Assembly: GCA_963575745.1 (NCBI GenBank)
Contig: CAUYUJ010016294.1
Location: 567,657 to 631,656 of the forward strand
DNA: 64,000 nucleotides
Reading direction: 5' to 3'
Source: Prorocentrum cordatum
Lineage: Eukaryota; Sar; Dinophyceae; Prorocentrales; Prorocentraceae
Positions 1 through 10,857 of this stretch are shown here, one piece after another. How positions within the stretch are numbered: position 1 is the stretch's first letter; each line of letters starts with the position of its first letter. The notes beneath the pieces are model-generated. The model saw nothing but the letters and a program-made list of their open reading frames with translations. It was not told where the DNA came from and made no database searches. The translations under genes and the position numbers were made by a program.

Positions 1-199
1 GTCGTTGCCCAATCGCGCAGCCCCAGTTGTTGCCGTTCGGGCGCGCGGCGATGGGGCAGCGATGGGGCAGCGATGGAGCAACGGTGGAGCAACGGCGGTC
101 CCTGGGCGAGAGCGGAGGAGCACATCGATTCGGCCCGAGCCTCGAACTTAAAGCCAGCGCAGCCACGACGTTCTAGACCCGAGCCCGACCAGCGCGCCG

Positions 200-505
200 A
201 TGGCGGACCCCTCCGACGATGGCAAGCTCTCGAATTCAGAGGCTCTGAAACGCATCCAGGGCCAAGCTCGGGCAAACATGATGAACGCCATGGGCGAGAG
301 GATGGGGTTTCGCACGCCGTTGCCGAAGATTGCCCGCAGACCCGAGTGGACTCGAGAGGACCGAGCATCGAGGCAATGGGCGGACCAGATGTTCCCCACG
401 GGTGCGTATTTCAGGGCGTTGATGGATTCGACGGGAACCAAGATCCGACAATTGCCAGCCTCCTTCTCCCCCCTCCCCCGACGTCGCCCGAGCGACGATG
501 GGTGA
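200..505 (+). CDS. short hypothetical ORF or exon, 101 aa
   Basis: This ATG-initiated frame has a mixed, charged composition (starts MADPSDDGKLSNSEALKRIQ), unlike the homopolymeric frames around it, so it may be a real small protein or a first exon. The stop is embedded in GGTGAGG, which also reads as a plausible 5' splice donor, so the frame could continue elsewhere. I recognise no domain. It overlaps long antisense and out-of-frame ORFs produced by GC bias. A downstream (GGA)n tract begins within 20 bases of the stop. Confidence 0.3.
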   Translation: MADPSDDGKLSNSEALKRIQGQARANMMNAMGERMGFRTPLPKIARRPEWTREDRASRQWADQMFPTGAYFRALMDSTGTKIRQLPASFSPLPRRRPSDDG

Positions 506-514
506 GGGTGGATA

Positions 515-990
515 AAGGAGGTGAAGGAGTAGACGGAAGAGGAGGAGCAGGAGGAGGAGGAGTAGGAGTAGGAGTAGTAGGAGGAGGATGAAGAGGAGGA
601 GGAGGAGGCGGAGGAGTAGGGAGAGAGGGAAAGGAGAGAACGAGGAATGGGAGGGGGGAGATGGAGGTGGAGGAGGGGGAGGATCCTTCGAGGAGGAGGA
701 GGAGGGAGGGGTGGGGGGAGGGAGGGAGGGAGGGAAGAAGGGAGGCCAGGAAGAAAGACGGAAGAAGGGCGAGGAGGAGGTGGAGGAGGAGAAGGAGGAG
801 GAGGCAACCCCGAGTGAAAACTCATCTGAAGACGAGGAGAAGGAGACGGAGGAGGAGGTAAGAAAGGAGGGGGACCGAAGGAGGATCGCAAAGACCAGGA
901 AGAGGGAACGAGTACTGAGGACGGGGAGGAGACAGAGGAGGAGCAGGAGGAGAAGGAGGAAGAGGAGGAGGAGGAGGGGGAGAAAGGGTC
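515..990 (+). repeat. (GGA)n purine tract
   Basis: This is an almost pure purine strand built on GGA/GAG triplets with G-run interruptions. It creates long false ORFs rich in Glu/Gly/Arg on one strand and Pro/Ser/Leu on the other. Homopurine-homopyrimidine mirror tracts like this can adopt triplex (H-DNA) structures. Confidence 0.85.
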
Positions 991-1072
991 AAGGAGGATG
1001 ACCACGCTCGCAAGAGCAAGATCCCGACGGGCGCGTGATCCAGAAAAGCAACCTCGACCGTGTATTGAAGGA

Positions 1073-1215
1073 GTCTGCTGCGACCAGCACCAGCAGCAGC
1101 AGCAGCACGAGCGGGCAACAACAGCATCAGCGTGAACCGAATGAGCAACGCAACGGAGATCAGCAGCAAGAGCAGCAACAAGAGGAGCAACAGCAGCAGC
1201 GTGGCAAAGGCCTGA
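1073..1215 (+). repeat. CAG/CAA-rich stretch
   Basis: The segment is enriched in CAGCAG and CAACAG triplets. One frame (1035-1247) reads as a Ser/Gln-rich 70-residue peptide, but its composition is explained by the repeat and I do not call it a gene. Confidence 0.6.
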
Positions 1216-1514
1216 GCAGCGGCAGCGCGGATGCATCGTCTCAGTGATCGCACGGACGGCAGACGGTGACACCCTGACGCCCTTTCTCCTGCTCCTCATC
1301 GCCCATCGCGTCCTCACAGTCGGGTGACAGTGACTTTGCGTATTCCAGGCAGGCTCCGCCTCCCCTTCCCGCTCCGTGCTGGGTGAATGGGTCGGGCCCT
1401 GGGGTTGCCGCGCGGGCGCCTCCGCGTGCTCGTGGGACCTAGGACCTGAGGTGCGGACTCTTGGGCTCTCGGCGTCTCGGGTCTCTTGGGCCTCTTCTGC
1501 GTCGCCTCCCATTG

Positions 1515-1895
1515 GAGTGATTCCTCCTCCTCCTCCTCCTCCTCCTCCTTGTCCTCCTCCTCCTCCCCCCCCTCCCCCTCCAACGGTCCCTCCAACTCGT
1601 CCTCCTCGTCCTCCTCCTCCTCCTCCTGTCCCTCCTCCTCCTCCGCCTCCTCCTCGTCCTCCTCCTCCTTCTCCTCCTCCTACTGTCCTTCCTCCTCATC
1701 CTCCTTCGCCTCAACCCCCTCCTCCTCCTCCTCCTCCTCCTCCTCCTCCTCCTCCTCTTTGGCATCCTTCCTTTCCCTTGCCCATCCATCTCCTTATTAT
1801 GATTATCTTCATCCTCCTCCTCGTCCTCCTCCCTCCCTTCTCCTCCCCCTCTTCTGCTTGCATCCTCCGTTATTCCTCCTCCTCCTCCTCCAGCT
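1515..1895 (+). repeat. (TCC)n pyrimidine tract
   Basis: This is a long TCC/CTC triplet array with occasional G or A interruptions. It is the complementary strand asymmetry to the GGA blocks on either side. All long frames through it are poly-Pro, poly-Ser or poly-Arg artefacts. Confidence 0.85.
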
Positions 1896-2194
1896 TCTCT
1901 TTGCCGCAGCCGCCGCCAATGTATCTTGGAATGCCTGTCGGCATAATTCGCCGCCGTCGCCCTGGCAAGGGCCAGCAGGGCAACATCGGGTGGGAAAAAA
2001 TGTTTCTCACGGCCTGGATTGGAGCGACGCCGCAGCCGAGTCCTAAATCCGACGGTGGTTGACCCGAGGGCCCCGATTTGAAAACGGCAATCGGTCTGTG
2101 AAATTCGTTTTGGGCCCGGTGGGGCCCGCTGACCCCGAGGGCCTCGCAGGCCCCGCGCGAAGGGCGGCGAAGTCGGAGCGGATTAGCTGCCGCC

Positions 2195-2880
2195 GCCGCC
2201 GCCGCAGCCGCCGCAAGAGGGAAAGGACGGAAGAGGAGGAGACAAAGGAGGAGGAGGAGGAGGAGAAGGAGAGGGGGGAGGGGATGAGGGAGGAGGGGAG
2301 AAGAGAACGACGACGAGAAGGACGAAACCGAACAATACGATGGGGTGGAGAATTGGGAGGAGGAGAAGGAGGAAGAGGAGGAGGAGGAGGAGGGAAAGAA
2401 GGCGAGGATGACGAGGAGGGGTGTCTGGAGTTGGAGGGAAGATGATGGGGGGGATGGCAAGGGCGAGAACGAGGAGAAAAAAAGGCGTGGAGTAGATGAG
2501 GCGAGGGCGATAACGAGGAGGAGGAGAGGCAGGGAGGAGGAGGAAGAAGAGAGGAACGAAGAATCGGGGGCAGACGACATGAACGCGGATCGAAGACGGT
2601 GGCGGGATACAGAGAGGGAGCGGAAGTTGGCGGGGATGGAGGAAGAGGCGGGATAATGACAACGACGAAAGGTGATGACGACGCGGGGCGGGCGGAAGGG
2701 GGAAGAGGATCCGAGGAGGAAGAGGGGCAGGGGGAGGAAGAAGAGGCGGAGGAAGAGGGAGAGGAGGAGAAGGACGAGGAGAATGAGGAGGATAAGAGGA
2801 GGGGGAAGAAGAGGAGGAGGAGAAACGGGAGAGGAGGAGAAGGAAGAGGAGAAGAGGCGGGGGAGAAGAGGAGGAGCGCT
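2195..2880 (+). repeat. (GGA)n purine tract
   Basis: This is a second block of GGA/GAA/GAG triplets, less regular than the first, with short interrupted islands. No frame through it has natural protein composition. Confidence 0.8.
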
Positions 2881-3040
2881 CTGCACACTCGCTGTCAACA
2901 TCTGCAACAAAGAACCGCGTGCGACTGCCATTCAATGTGAGGCCATCGCCTGAGCGCCGCACACATTCGTCTGTGTATGTGCGTTGTTTGTCAGTAGCGC
3001 GTTCGATGGAACGCATTCTACTGCAACTTGAACATTGAGC

Positions 3041-3140
3041 TCTTAATTCAGATGGTTAACTCTTAAGGTGAATGCTTAACTCTTAACTTCAATGGTTAAC
3101 TTCTAACATCAAAGGTTAACTCTTAACCTCAATGGTTAAG
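3041..3140 (+). repeat. 20-bp minisatellite, five units
   Basis: Five consecutive 20-base units end in GGTTAAC or a close variant (3041, 3061, 3081, 3101, 3121). Most begin TCTTAA. The array lies about 245 bases beyond the recombinase stop of the minus-strand retroelement, so it may mark or lie near that element's 3' edge. I could not find a matching copy near the element's other end. Confidence 0.85.
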
Positions 3141-3384
3141 TTCATTAGCACTTAACCATTATGTCTTAACGTTACCCACTCTACGACCTCTGGGTACACT
3201 CGCGCTGAGGTATTGGCCAGTGCCGAAGGCACGGGTGGGTGTGCCCTGCGAGCGCGCGGCTGATCCGCCGGCGGCGCAGGTGGTCGAGTTACGGCACTCA
3301 AGCACGCACGGCTGGCAGGCCGGCGGCTTGGGCTGGGCGCACGCCAGGTGTGCAAGCACCGGCGGCGCCCGCTGCGGCCCCCCT

Positions 3385-4700
3385 CATGGGCTCTCACGCC
3401 TGGCGCTCTCAGCGCCGGCGGCGGCTCTGCTGGGGGCGCTGTCCTTCGCCGGGTTGGTCAGCGAGGAGGCGCCCCTGGCCATCTTGCCGGAGATGCCCTT
3501 CATCGGCTCGTGCGACTCCCACAGGTAGCCGTGGAACGCGTCCGACTGCCAGCGCCCGAACCGGCGCACCCGGGAGAGGTCCTCGGTCACGTGGTACAAT
3601 GCAGTCGCCCCGCCGATCCTCAGGGAATGGCTGCCGATCTCCTCCCTAGAGAGGCCGGCGGCCAGCCCCGCGACCGCCAGGAAGTGCTGCACCTCGGCCC
3701 TGCGAATCGGTGTACCTGACGCCCAGCGGAAAAGGGGCAGCCGTTCCTCGGTGCCCTTATCCGCTGGGGATGGTGAGCCTGGAGCCGCTCCATCGCCGCG
3801 ATCGGGCAGAGCGTCGTGCCGGCGCGGTAGTGGTTCCTCACCGCCCCGACGTTGAGCTGGTCCGTCTTGCTGCCCTTGATGTAGATCACCATCTCGTCAG
3901 CGTCCTGGAAACTGAGCACTCGCTTCCCGCCCTTCCTGGGCTCTACGTCCTCCCCGTGCAGCACGCGCTCGAAGGACCACGAGCGCCCGTCCTGGAGGAG
4001 GTACTCTGAGGCCCTCAGGAGGAAGAAGAACGCTGTCACAATGGCCGCCCAGATGACCACCGCATCCTCCTCGGGGAGCTTGGCTTCTTGCTGGAGAAAG
4101 CCGCGGAGCCACTCGAGCATGGCTGGCGTGACGGGCTTCTTCCGCTTGGTCTCGGGCCCCTGCCAGCGTTTTAGCCCTGCCAGGGTGCTCCAAAGGCGAC
4201 CCCTGTGGAGCAATGGATCCGAGTAGCCGGCCACCAAGTGGGCGTAGCGCACCGCGAAGAGCTTCTGCTTGATGGTCCCCTCGGTCCTCCCAACGACCCG
4301 CGCTAGGAGGACGGCGAAGTTGATGAGCGCCTCCTCGTCGGCCAGGCGCTCCTCGCGATCGCGTCCTGGGAGCCAAGGGCTAAGCCCCTGTGCCTGGCGC
4401 ACAGCTACCCAGAGCCGCCATCCCCCCTCGTAGCCTGCTCTCGTGCCTTCGCTGAGTTTCTGCAGCATGGCCTCCAGCTTCTGCTGCGCGAACCAGCTGG
4501 CGTAGTTGGCCCCGCCTGGCTCAGCACGGCCGGCGGGGGCGAACTCCTTCCCGGGGTAGTTGCTCTTCCGCGCTACGCCCAGCGCCCGTGGCTTCACCAG
4601 GTTGGTCGCCGGCATCTCTTTGGCGCGTCGGGGGCTCTTTCTACGAGGGCTCTTCGAGCGAGTCACACTCTTGTCCAGCTTGCCCTTCTCTGCGGCCGGG
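3385..4700 (-). CDS. element 1: tyrosine recombinase
   Basis: A Lys/Arg-Ser-Pro-rich linker (about 4,700-4,600) leads to a helical N-terminal DNA-binding domain (about 4,520-4,090; conserved-looking EGTRAGYEGGWRLWV) and the catalytic domain. Box I Arg is in LLRASEYLL (about 4,020). After a single-base shift at 3,766-3,773 come HSLR (H-x-x-R, about 3,629-3,618), GRW and HGYLW, with the probable nucleophile Tyr at 3,525-3,527. The full Arg-His-Arg-His-Tyr set is present. In DIRS-type elements this enzyme integrates a circular DNA copy without target-site duplication. The stop is at 3,384, after about 45 residues of tail. Confidence 0.8.
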
Positions 4701-4999
4701 GCTTCGCGGGGTCCGATGAGCGTGTCCTCATCGATCATCTTGAAGCGGACTGCTTGGGCACGCCGGCGATTCTTGTGCATCTCATCAGTGAGCGCCCCTC
4801 CTGCCCTCGCCTCGTCCTCCGCGGCCAGCGCTAGTGCGGGCTGATCCGGTGCTTGTGCCCAAGCGCGGAACCAGCGCTTGGTAGCATCCCACGCGGCCTG
4901 TTCCTCTGGATCATGGAATACTCCGGCGCGCTGCGCGCTGGCACTGTCGAGTGCTTCCGCCACCGCGGCCAGCACCGCCTCCGCGGCCCTCGGTGGGAG

Positions 5000-5980
5000 C
5001 GCCCTGGCTGCGCCCTTCAAGAGCTCGTCCTCCGTGGAGCCCTGGGCCCGCAGGTGGGTCCACTCGTCGTCGGTCCCTCCCTGCACTCGCCAAACCTCTC
5101 GGGGCGTCAGGGCACGGACCGCGCCCCCGCCTCCCCCGGTGACTCGGAGGAGCGTTGCTCCGGGTCCTTGGGGTTCTGCCCCCGGCCAGCGGATGGTGCC
5201 CACCGGCCCCTCTTCACTGTAGATCAGGTGCTTCACTCCATCCTTCTTGAGGTGCCCGACCGGCTTGAGGAGGAGGGGGTCGCTGGTGGACTGGATGCGG
5301 GGGTCCCACGACACCTCGCCCTGCTGGTCGAGCCAGAGGTGGTCCTTTTCCTTGTCCAAGAGCGGCTTGACGCCGGCAGCTCGCGAGCAGGCCGGCGGCA
5401 TGTTAATGCACGCCAGGCCCACCCCCGCTTCCCGACGCCCGCCCGCGAGCACCACCTGCCTGGTCCGCGTGGTGGCGCCCCCGTGGTGCGTGCAGACCAC
5501 CTCAAACTTCGAGACCATGTAGCCCAGCTGCTTGAGTGCCTTCTCGAACCTGGTCGCATCCACCCCGGTCGGGGCGTCCACGACCACCACTTCAGGGCTC
5601 TCACGGGTCGCTGCAACGAGGAAGGCCTCCATCTCTCTGCCCTTGGGGTCCAGAGACAGCGACGCCATGAGCCATCCTGCTTTCTGGTTCTCCTCGGGTT
5701 CTGAGCCACCGAGGCGCTTGAGGGCTTTCGCGTACGGGTTGATGAGGCTTCCCACTTCTCTGCCCAATTTCCCGCGGAGCGGGAGAGGTCTCGGCAGCCC
5801 ATGCCCCCGCTGAAGTGCTCGGTGTCGAAGGGCAGCCTCGGCCACGGGACCCGTCTCTCCTGGGAGTCTGAGAAGGCGCTCCTTGGCGTCCTCCAGTATC
5901 TGGCCCCAGGCTGCGGGTGGCTCGAGGCGCTTCCAGCCTGAAGTGGCCAGCGTGTCGTGAACCTTCTTGACCTCCTCGCG
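5000..5980 (-). CDS. element 1: C5-methyltransferase back half
   Basis: In frame with RNase H, this stretch matches the C-terminal half of cytosine-5 methyltransferases. A motif VI-like strand is PEVVVVDAP, with ENV replaced by DAP, at about 5,610. A motif VIII-like TRTRQVVLAGGRR is near 5,460. A target-recognition-like stretch with a T-I-R-W core follows. Motif IX is LTPREVWRVQGGTDDEW (5,055-5,110), and a motif X-like LLKGAARALPP stands where GN-x-V-P-P is usual. The front half (motifs I and IV) is absent here but present 5-6 kb earlier in the same coding unit. Either the two halves form one enzyme split around RT/RNase H, or two partial copies exist. The first is attractive but unproven. 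Confidence 0.6.
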
Positions 5981-7850
5981 GGTAAGCCAGTCGGCCACTT
6001 CGTTGTGGTAGGTCCTAACAAAGAAGGAGACGATGCGGCACCCGTGCATGGCTTCGATCCTCTCCACTAAGCGGATCAGGTGGCGTGCGAGGGCGTTCTT
6101 GGGGCTTCTCTTGGTAAGCCATGCCTTCACATTCTGATTGTCTGTGACGTAGAACACCAGCTCGCCTCCCCACTTCGAACCCTGCTTCGTGGCCAACGCG
6201 ACCACCGCCAACAGCTCGACCACCGCGACGATCCAGTCCTCCTCGCTACTCTCGCCCCCGACCGCTTGACTCAGGGCCTCGAGCAGGGGCCCGGCGTCCG
6301 CGGCCATGTACTCCGGCGTCGGCGTGGCTCCCCCTGCGGTTGCGCTCCCCCAGTCGATGGCGCCAATCGAGGAAGTGGTGGCATCGCCCCCGGTCCACCG
6401 CGTGGTACGTGCTGTTCCCGGCAGTGCGAGGCGTTCGCGCACTGAAAGTGCCTGCGTGAAGCTGGCCTGGAACGTCGTGCTCCAAGCCTCGGGGACGTCG
6501 AAGAGCATCCTCAGAAAGCCCACAGACGCGTCCCACTCCTCCCAGGCGAGCTCGACCTCTTCGGGCGTACCCTTCGGCTCTGCCCAGCTCGTCCCGCTGC
6601 TCAGGAGCCGGTCCAGGGCAGGTGGCTCGGGGCGGAGGGCAGGTTGTGCTGAAGCCCAGAACTGGGTACAGCCTCGCAGCTCTTGTGCGACCTTCAGGGG
6701 GGCCCGCCTTGATCCCCTGAGCTCCGGGAGGGCGAGCAAGTACTGGGCCTTGATGCACTTGGGCTCTGGGAGCCTAACCACCTTCGTGTCGAAGTTCATG
6801 TGGAGGCCCCAGATCAGCTGCTCTGCGGCAAATTCCCCTCGACGTCCAGCTTCTCCTCGTTGACTGCGTCCGGGCCCCAAACCCGCCTCATGGCCCCGTC
6901 GAGCTCCTCGGCCGAGAGCCGGGGTCGGAGGCCCACCAGCGGTTCGAGGGCGACCCCATCGTCCATCAGCCACTTGGAGGCGTACTTGACAGCATCGTTG
7001 ATCCTGGGCGCCGGCGGCTTCCTCCTCTCGTGCTCGCTCTTGGCCGCCCAGGCGAACGCCATGTGCTCGCCGGGGCTGCCGGCCCAGCCGAAGACCAGCA
7101 CGCCGTGGATCAGGATAACTCGTCCTGGCACCCCGACCCCCTTGCCCGGGAGCGTCGTCCCGAACTCTGGCACCGCAGCTGGCTCCAGGTGGTGCCACTT
7201 GAAGGCCCTGGCCACGTCGCGCTTTGCGACCACCTGTTGAACGCCCGGGCGCCTTGCCTCCCGCCAGAGGCTGAGCCGAGCAAGCCCCCTGTGGATGGGG
7301 CTGCTTAGCGGGTGGGTGCTGCTCCTTCGGGGAGAAGGCGTTGGCCGCGCGCATGTCGTGGATCGGCCGGCCCTCCTTCGAGATGGTCCGATCTGGCAAC
7401 ATCTTGGGGACCCCCCCGCCGGGCGACTCGACCAACGCCGAGGCGGTGAGCACATCCTCGACCTCGTCCGAGGCCCAGAGGACGACGCCGTAGCGGCTGT
7501 CCTTCCAGGCTTTCTCGAACATCCCCAGCGCGTGGTCCACCGCCGAGGAGTGTGACTTGGCCTGCGTGCGCGCCCGCTCCTCCGCGCGCCGCACAGGGAC
7601 CCCCTCGGTGGCCATCGCCCGGAGGCAGGCAGCGCGATGCGGGTCCAAGGACTTCTGCACGTCTTCCTGGAGCACACCGCTCAACGGGTTCCCGTGGATC
7701 TCCTCCCGCGCGTGCTTCAGCAGCTCGGCAGCTCTCTCTATGCTGCCGGCGAGGCGGAGGAGTGAGTTGCCCCGCTTCACTACTTCTGGCACCTTCTCGG
7801 GCTGGAAGGTGGGGTGGTCCGCGCACCACTTGACGTAAGCGCGCCTCCTC
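5980..7850 (-). CDS. element 1: reverse transcriptase and RNase H
   Basis: The RT begins about 7,840 (AYVKWCADHP). Motif 2-like RTISKEGRPIHDMRAANAF is at 7,387-7,334. After a single-base shift in a C run (7,285-7,289), motif A is KRDVARAF (Asp codon 7,216-7,218), motif B includes GSPGEHMAFAWA, and the YVDD position is LMDDG (the two Asp codons are 6,958-6,963). A second shift at 6,835-6,838 returns to the original frame. RNase H follows: first Asp in GAIDWG, a Glu in AVVELLA, third Asp in VTDNQNVKAWL (about 6,150), and the C-terminal HNEVADWLTR (about 6,000), which resembles the N-x-AD-x-LSR ending of DIRS RNase H. It copies element RNA into DNA. All catalytic Asp positions are kept. Confidence 0.8.
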
Positions 7851-9535
7851 CTGCGCCTTCCCTCCGCTTGGGGCCGCCGGCGCCTCCCCCAATGGGGGCC
7901 CCCCGCAGCGGCCTCCCCGCGGGGGAGACGGCCATGGCGGTGGCATCATCGGCGGCGTGCCTGGCGGTCTGCAGATCTGCCCTGGGAGGAGCGGGCGCCT
8001 TCCCGGCGGCCTCAGCAATGGCTGGACTGCGTGGGCCGGGGGCACGAGTGGCCCTGCTGGCTCGTCCTGGCGAGGCCTGGGCTGCGAGGGCCTCCCCTTG
8101 GAGGTGGCTCGCAGCTGGGCACCCAACGATCTTGGCCTGGGCCTGGGCGTGGGCGCCTCCTCGGGCGTTCCTGCGCTGCCGGCGTCTGCCCTCCCAGTAG
8201 ATAGGCATCCGCCGGAGGTCGTCGACCTACCTGCGGCCCGCCTGGCTGCATCCACGACCGTCTCTGCTGAGCGGCTTCGCCTTGTAGGCGCTGCCTTCTG
8301 GGGGATCGTGGTGGGGAGTCTGCTCTTCTGATGCCGGGTTGGGTCTGAGGGGGCCTCGAGGGCCTCTGGCGGCGGCGGTGCGCCCGGCGGGGGCCTTGCG
8401 CCCGCGGCGGGGGCAGGGCCTCCGCTGCCGCTCGCCCCAGGGGAGCTCTGAAAGGGCTCCTCCCTGCTCTGCCTGGCTGCTTCGCTTGCCCAGGCCAGAG
8501 GCTCAGAGGATCTGGGTCCTCTGGGATGGGTGGGGCTGGTCCCTCCTTGGTCCTCGCGCGCGGCTTCTCCACTGTCTCGCTCCCCGAGCTCTCGGCGGAG
8601 TCCGCGTCGTCGCTCGGCGGTTCCTCCTCCGCCTTTTCGCACACGATCCTCTGGCGCTTCTTCGCGGGGATGTCGCCCAGCTCCCCTGCCTTCGCCATCT
8701 TGCGGGTCAGCCTTTCGAGGATGTCGACGCACTCGCTCGCGATCTCGCCCTGCTCCTCGTAGGGAGTACCGGTCCAGCTCCGCGGCAGATCCTCAAACAT
8801 GGAGCCGATGCCCTCGATCAGGAGTTCGCGGGCTTTCCTCCTCCGATCTGGCCCCGTGGAATCGCTGGCCGGGACCCCGAGCAGGTTGTTCAGGATGCAC
8901 TCCGCTTCGTGGCACTTGTTCTCCCCGTCCAGGATGGCCGATGGCAGGGGGGTCTCGTCCTCCCAGGCTGGGTCAAGCGGGGTAGCCGCGCTCTGCCCGC
9001 TGGGGGGCTCCGGGCTGGCCCGGCGGGGATGCCCGGCTCGCGCCTGCTCCGCCTCGCGCTTGCCGGCATCCCTCGCACGACGGGCCCGGCGGCGTTCCTT
9101 TACCTCTGCCAGTTGTATCTGCAGCTCCTTGATGCGCTTCTCCTCCTCCTCCAAGACGCCTACCTCGGCTGCTCTGGCGGCTTCGAGCTTCCTCCTTCTG
9201 CTCTCCAGCTTTATGCTGTCGGCTGAGCTACCGCCGCTGCTGGACCCCCCGGCGAAGGCCTCGCGGCTCTGCCTCTGGAGGGCCTGAGCAGCGGCCAGCT
9301 GGAAACGCTTTCCTGCCGAGTGTGGTGGGGGAGTCCGCCTATTCCAGACGACGCCAAGCTCCGGGCTGCCAAAGCCCTGGGAGCTGGCTCGGTCGGCGAT
9401 CCTCAGCGTGACGCTGCGGTGGGAAGCGGGGGTGGCCTCATTGCGGTGCCACGGCGCCTCCTCGCGCTCCTCGTCCATAGCCTTCTTGATCCAGCGTGGT
9501 GCCCAGGTCGCCCGATCTCTTCTCTCCCGATCCAA
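7850..9535 (-). CDS. element 1: coiled-coil and Pro-rich linker
   Basis: The first two thirds read in one frame (8,012-9,535). A strong coiled-coil candidate lies at about 9,214-9,044 (many Glu, Lys, Arg and Leu with heptad-like spacing), followed by a folded-looking stretch with Leu/Ile-rich helices. From about 8,600 down to 7,850 every frame is Pro/Arg/Ala-rich, so I cannot tell which is translated. The region joins the methyltransferase half to the reverse transcriptase and is probably a spacer or oligomerisation segment. A protease might be expected here, but I see no DTG/DSG motif. Confidence 0.4.
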
Positions 9536-10857
9536 AGGATGAGGCGTTCCCCGGGTTCGACTCGATCATCGTCTTCCATAGGCGGTCCTTCTGCTCCTGC
9601 GGTGTCTCCTTCGTCGGTGTAGGCGAACAGGCGAAGCTCCTCGGGGCTAAGGGCGTCGTCGCGCAGCCACCTGCAGGTCATAAGGACGCTCTGGAGCTCG
9701 TGCGTGTACATGGGGGCCCCGGGGATTGGCATCCATCGGTCCCCTCGCTGCGGGAGAAGCACCTTGACTGGCTCGTCAGCTTGCTGCTCGGCTTGCCTGG
9801 ACTTCTTGACCCTCCTGGGTGGTTCCTTCTCCTCCTCTTCCTCCTCCTCTTCTCCTTCGTCTCCCCCAGGTTCGTCGCCTCCACCGTCTCCTCCAGGGCC
9901 TGGTGGCGGCGCTCCTCGGTCGGGGTCTCTCTTCCTCGCCTTGTTGCGCTTCCACCCCCCCCTCTTCTTGCCCCTGTTCGCGCACTGCCATCCCTTGGGC
10001 CCTGCTGGATGGTCTTCCTCCGCCTCTTTCTCCATGACTGGCACGTCCTGGAGGCGAAAAAGAGGGGGGGGGTCCGCCAGGTGAACCTTGTCGCCGGCCC
10101 CCGCCGCCATCTTGTCCCCGGCCCTCGTCGCGACGATGGGCTCGAGCTTCTTCAGGAGCTTCGCCGGGGGGGGCCCCGCCCCCGCAGCCTTGACGACCTC
10201 GGCCCAGGCAGCGCACAGCTTCGTCGGGCACTGGCCGGCGTAGCGGGTGCGTCGTAGTCCACGCTGACCGACCTGGAAGCCGAGGGTGCTCAACTCCTCC
10301 CGCAGGGCCTTGGCCAGAGGGGGGGCCCCGCTGGGGATGCGTCCTCCACCGCGCAGGCGCGGGGGGGACCGGTGTGAGATCTTGGCCGCGAAATTATTGG
10401 CATGGTCGCGCCCGTAGTACAAGGCCATGGTGCCCTCTGGGAGGTCCTCGAAGGCCTTCCCGGTGCGTGGTTCGACGCGGCTCCAGTGGAAGTTCTCGGG
10501 CCCCAGCTTGCCAACGAGGTCGTTCAGGGGGCGCAGCAGCTCGGGTCCGAGCTGCGGAGTCTCCATGGCCTTGGCGCCCACGGCGAGACCTTGGGCATGC
10601 ACGCCCGCGAGGGCCAGCCGATTGGTCAGGCTCAGGATGTCCTTCTGCTCAGACGGGCTGAGCGTGGGCCCGGAGGAGTTGCAGTGGTCGATCTGGGTCT
10701 GGGTCAGGTCGTAGGGGAGGGGCCCTTCCAGGGCAACGTGCTCGCGCTGATTGGTGCAGCGCCTCGCCAGAGAGAGCGCCCAGGGGTAGAGACCCTTCGA
10801 GACCATCCAGAACGTCAGCTTGCGGTGCCGCTTCGCGGGCTCCTCTGGGGGCCCCAG
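9511..10857 (-). CDS. element 1: post-TGA methyltransferase motif VIII and charged linker
   Basis: This frame is in phase with the upstream methyltransferase frame and separated from it only by the TGA at 10,858-10,860. Its first codons read PPEEPAKRHRKLTFW, and a Cys and His follow about 25 residues later, resembling the motif VIII region of C5-methyltransferases. An ATG at 10,806 could also serve as a restart. The rest is a mostly helical region, then a basic KKRGG-rich stretch and a run of glutamates. The frame shifts near 9,511-9,513 into the coiled-coil segment. No catalytic function is apparent beyond the methyltransferase remnant. Confidence 0.55.

Noticed and set aside
148-1512. 454-residue minus-strand frame over the first 1.5 kb
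   Set aside because: It is mostly Ser/Pro/Leu runs from GGA/TCC tracts and antisense of other low-complexity frames.
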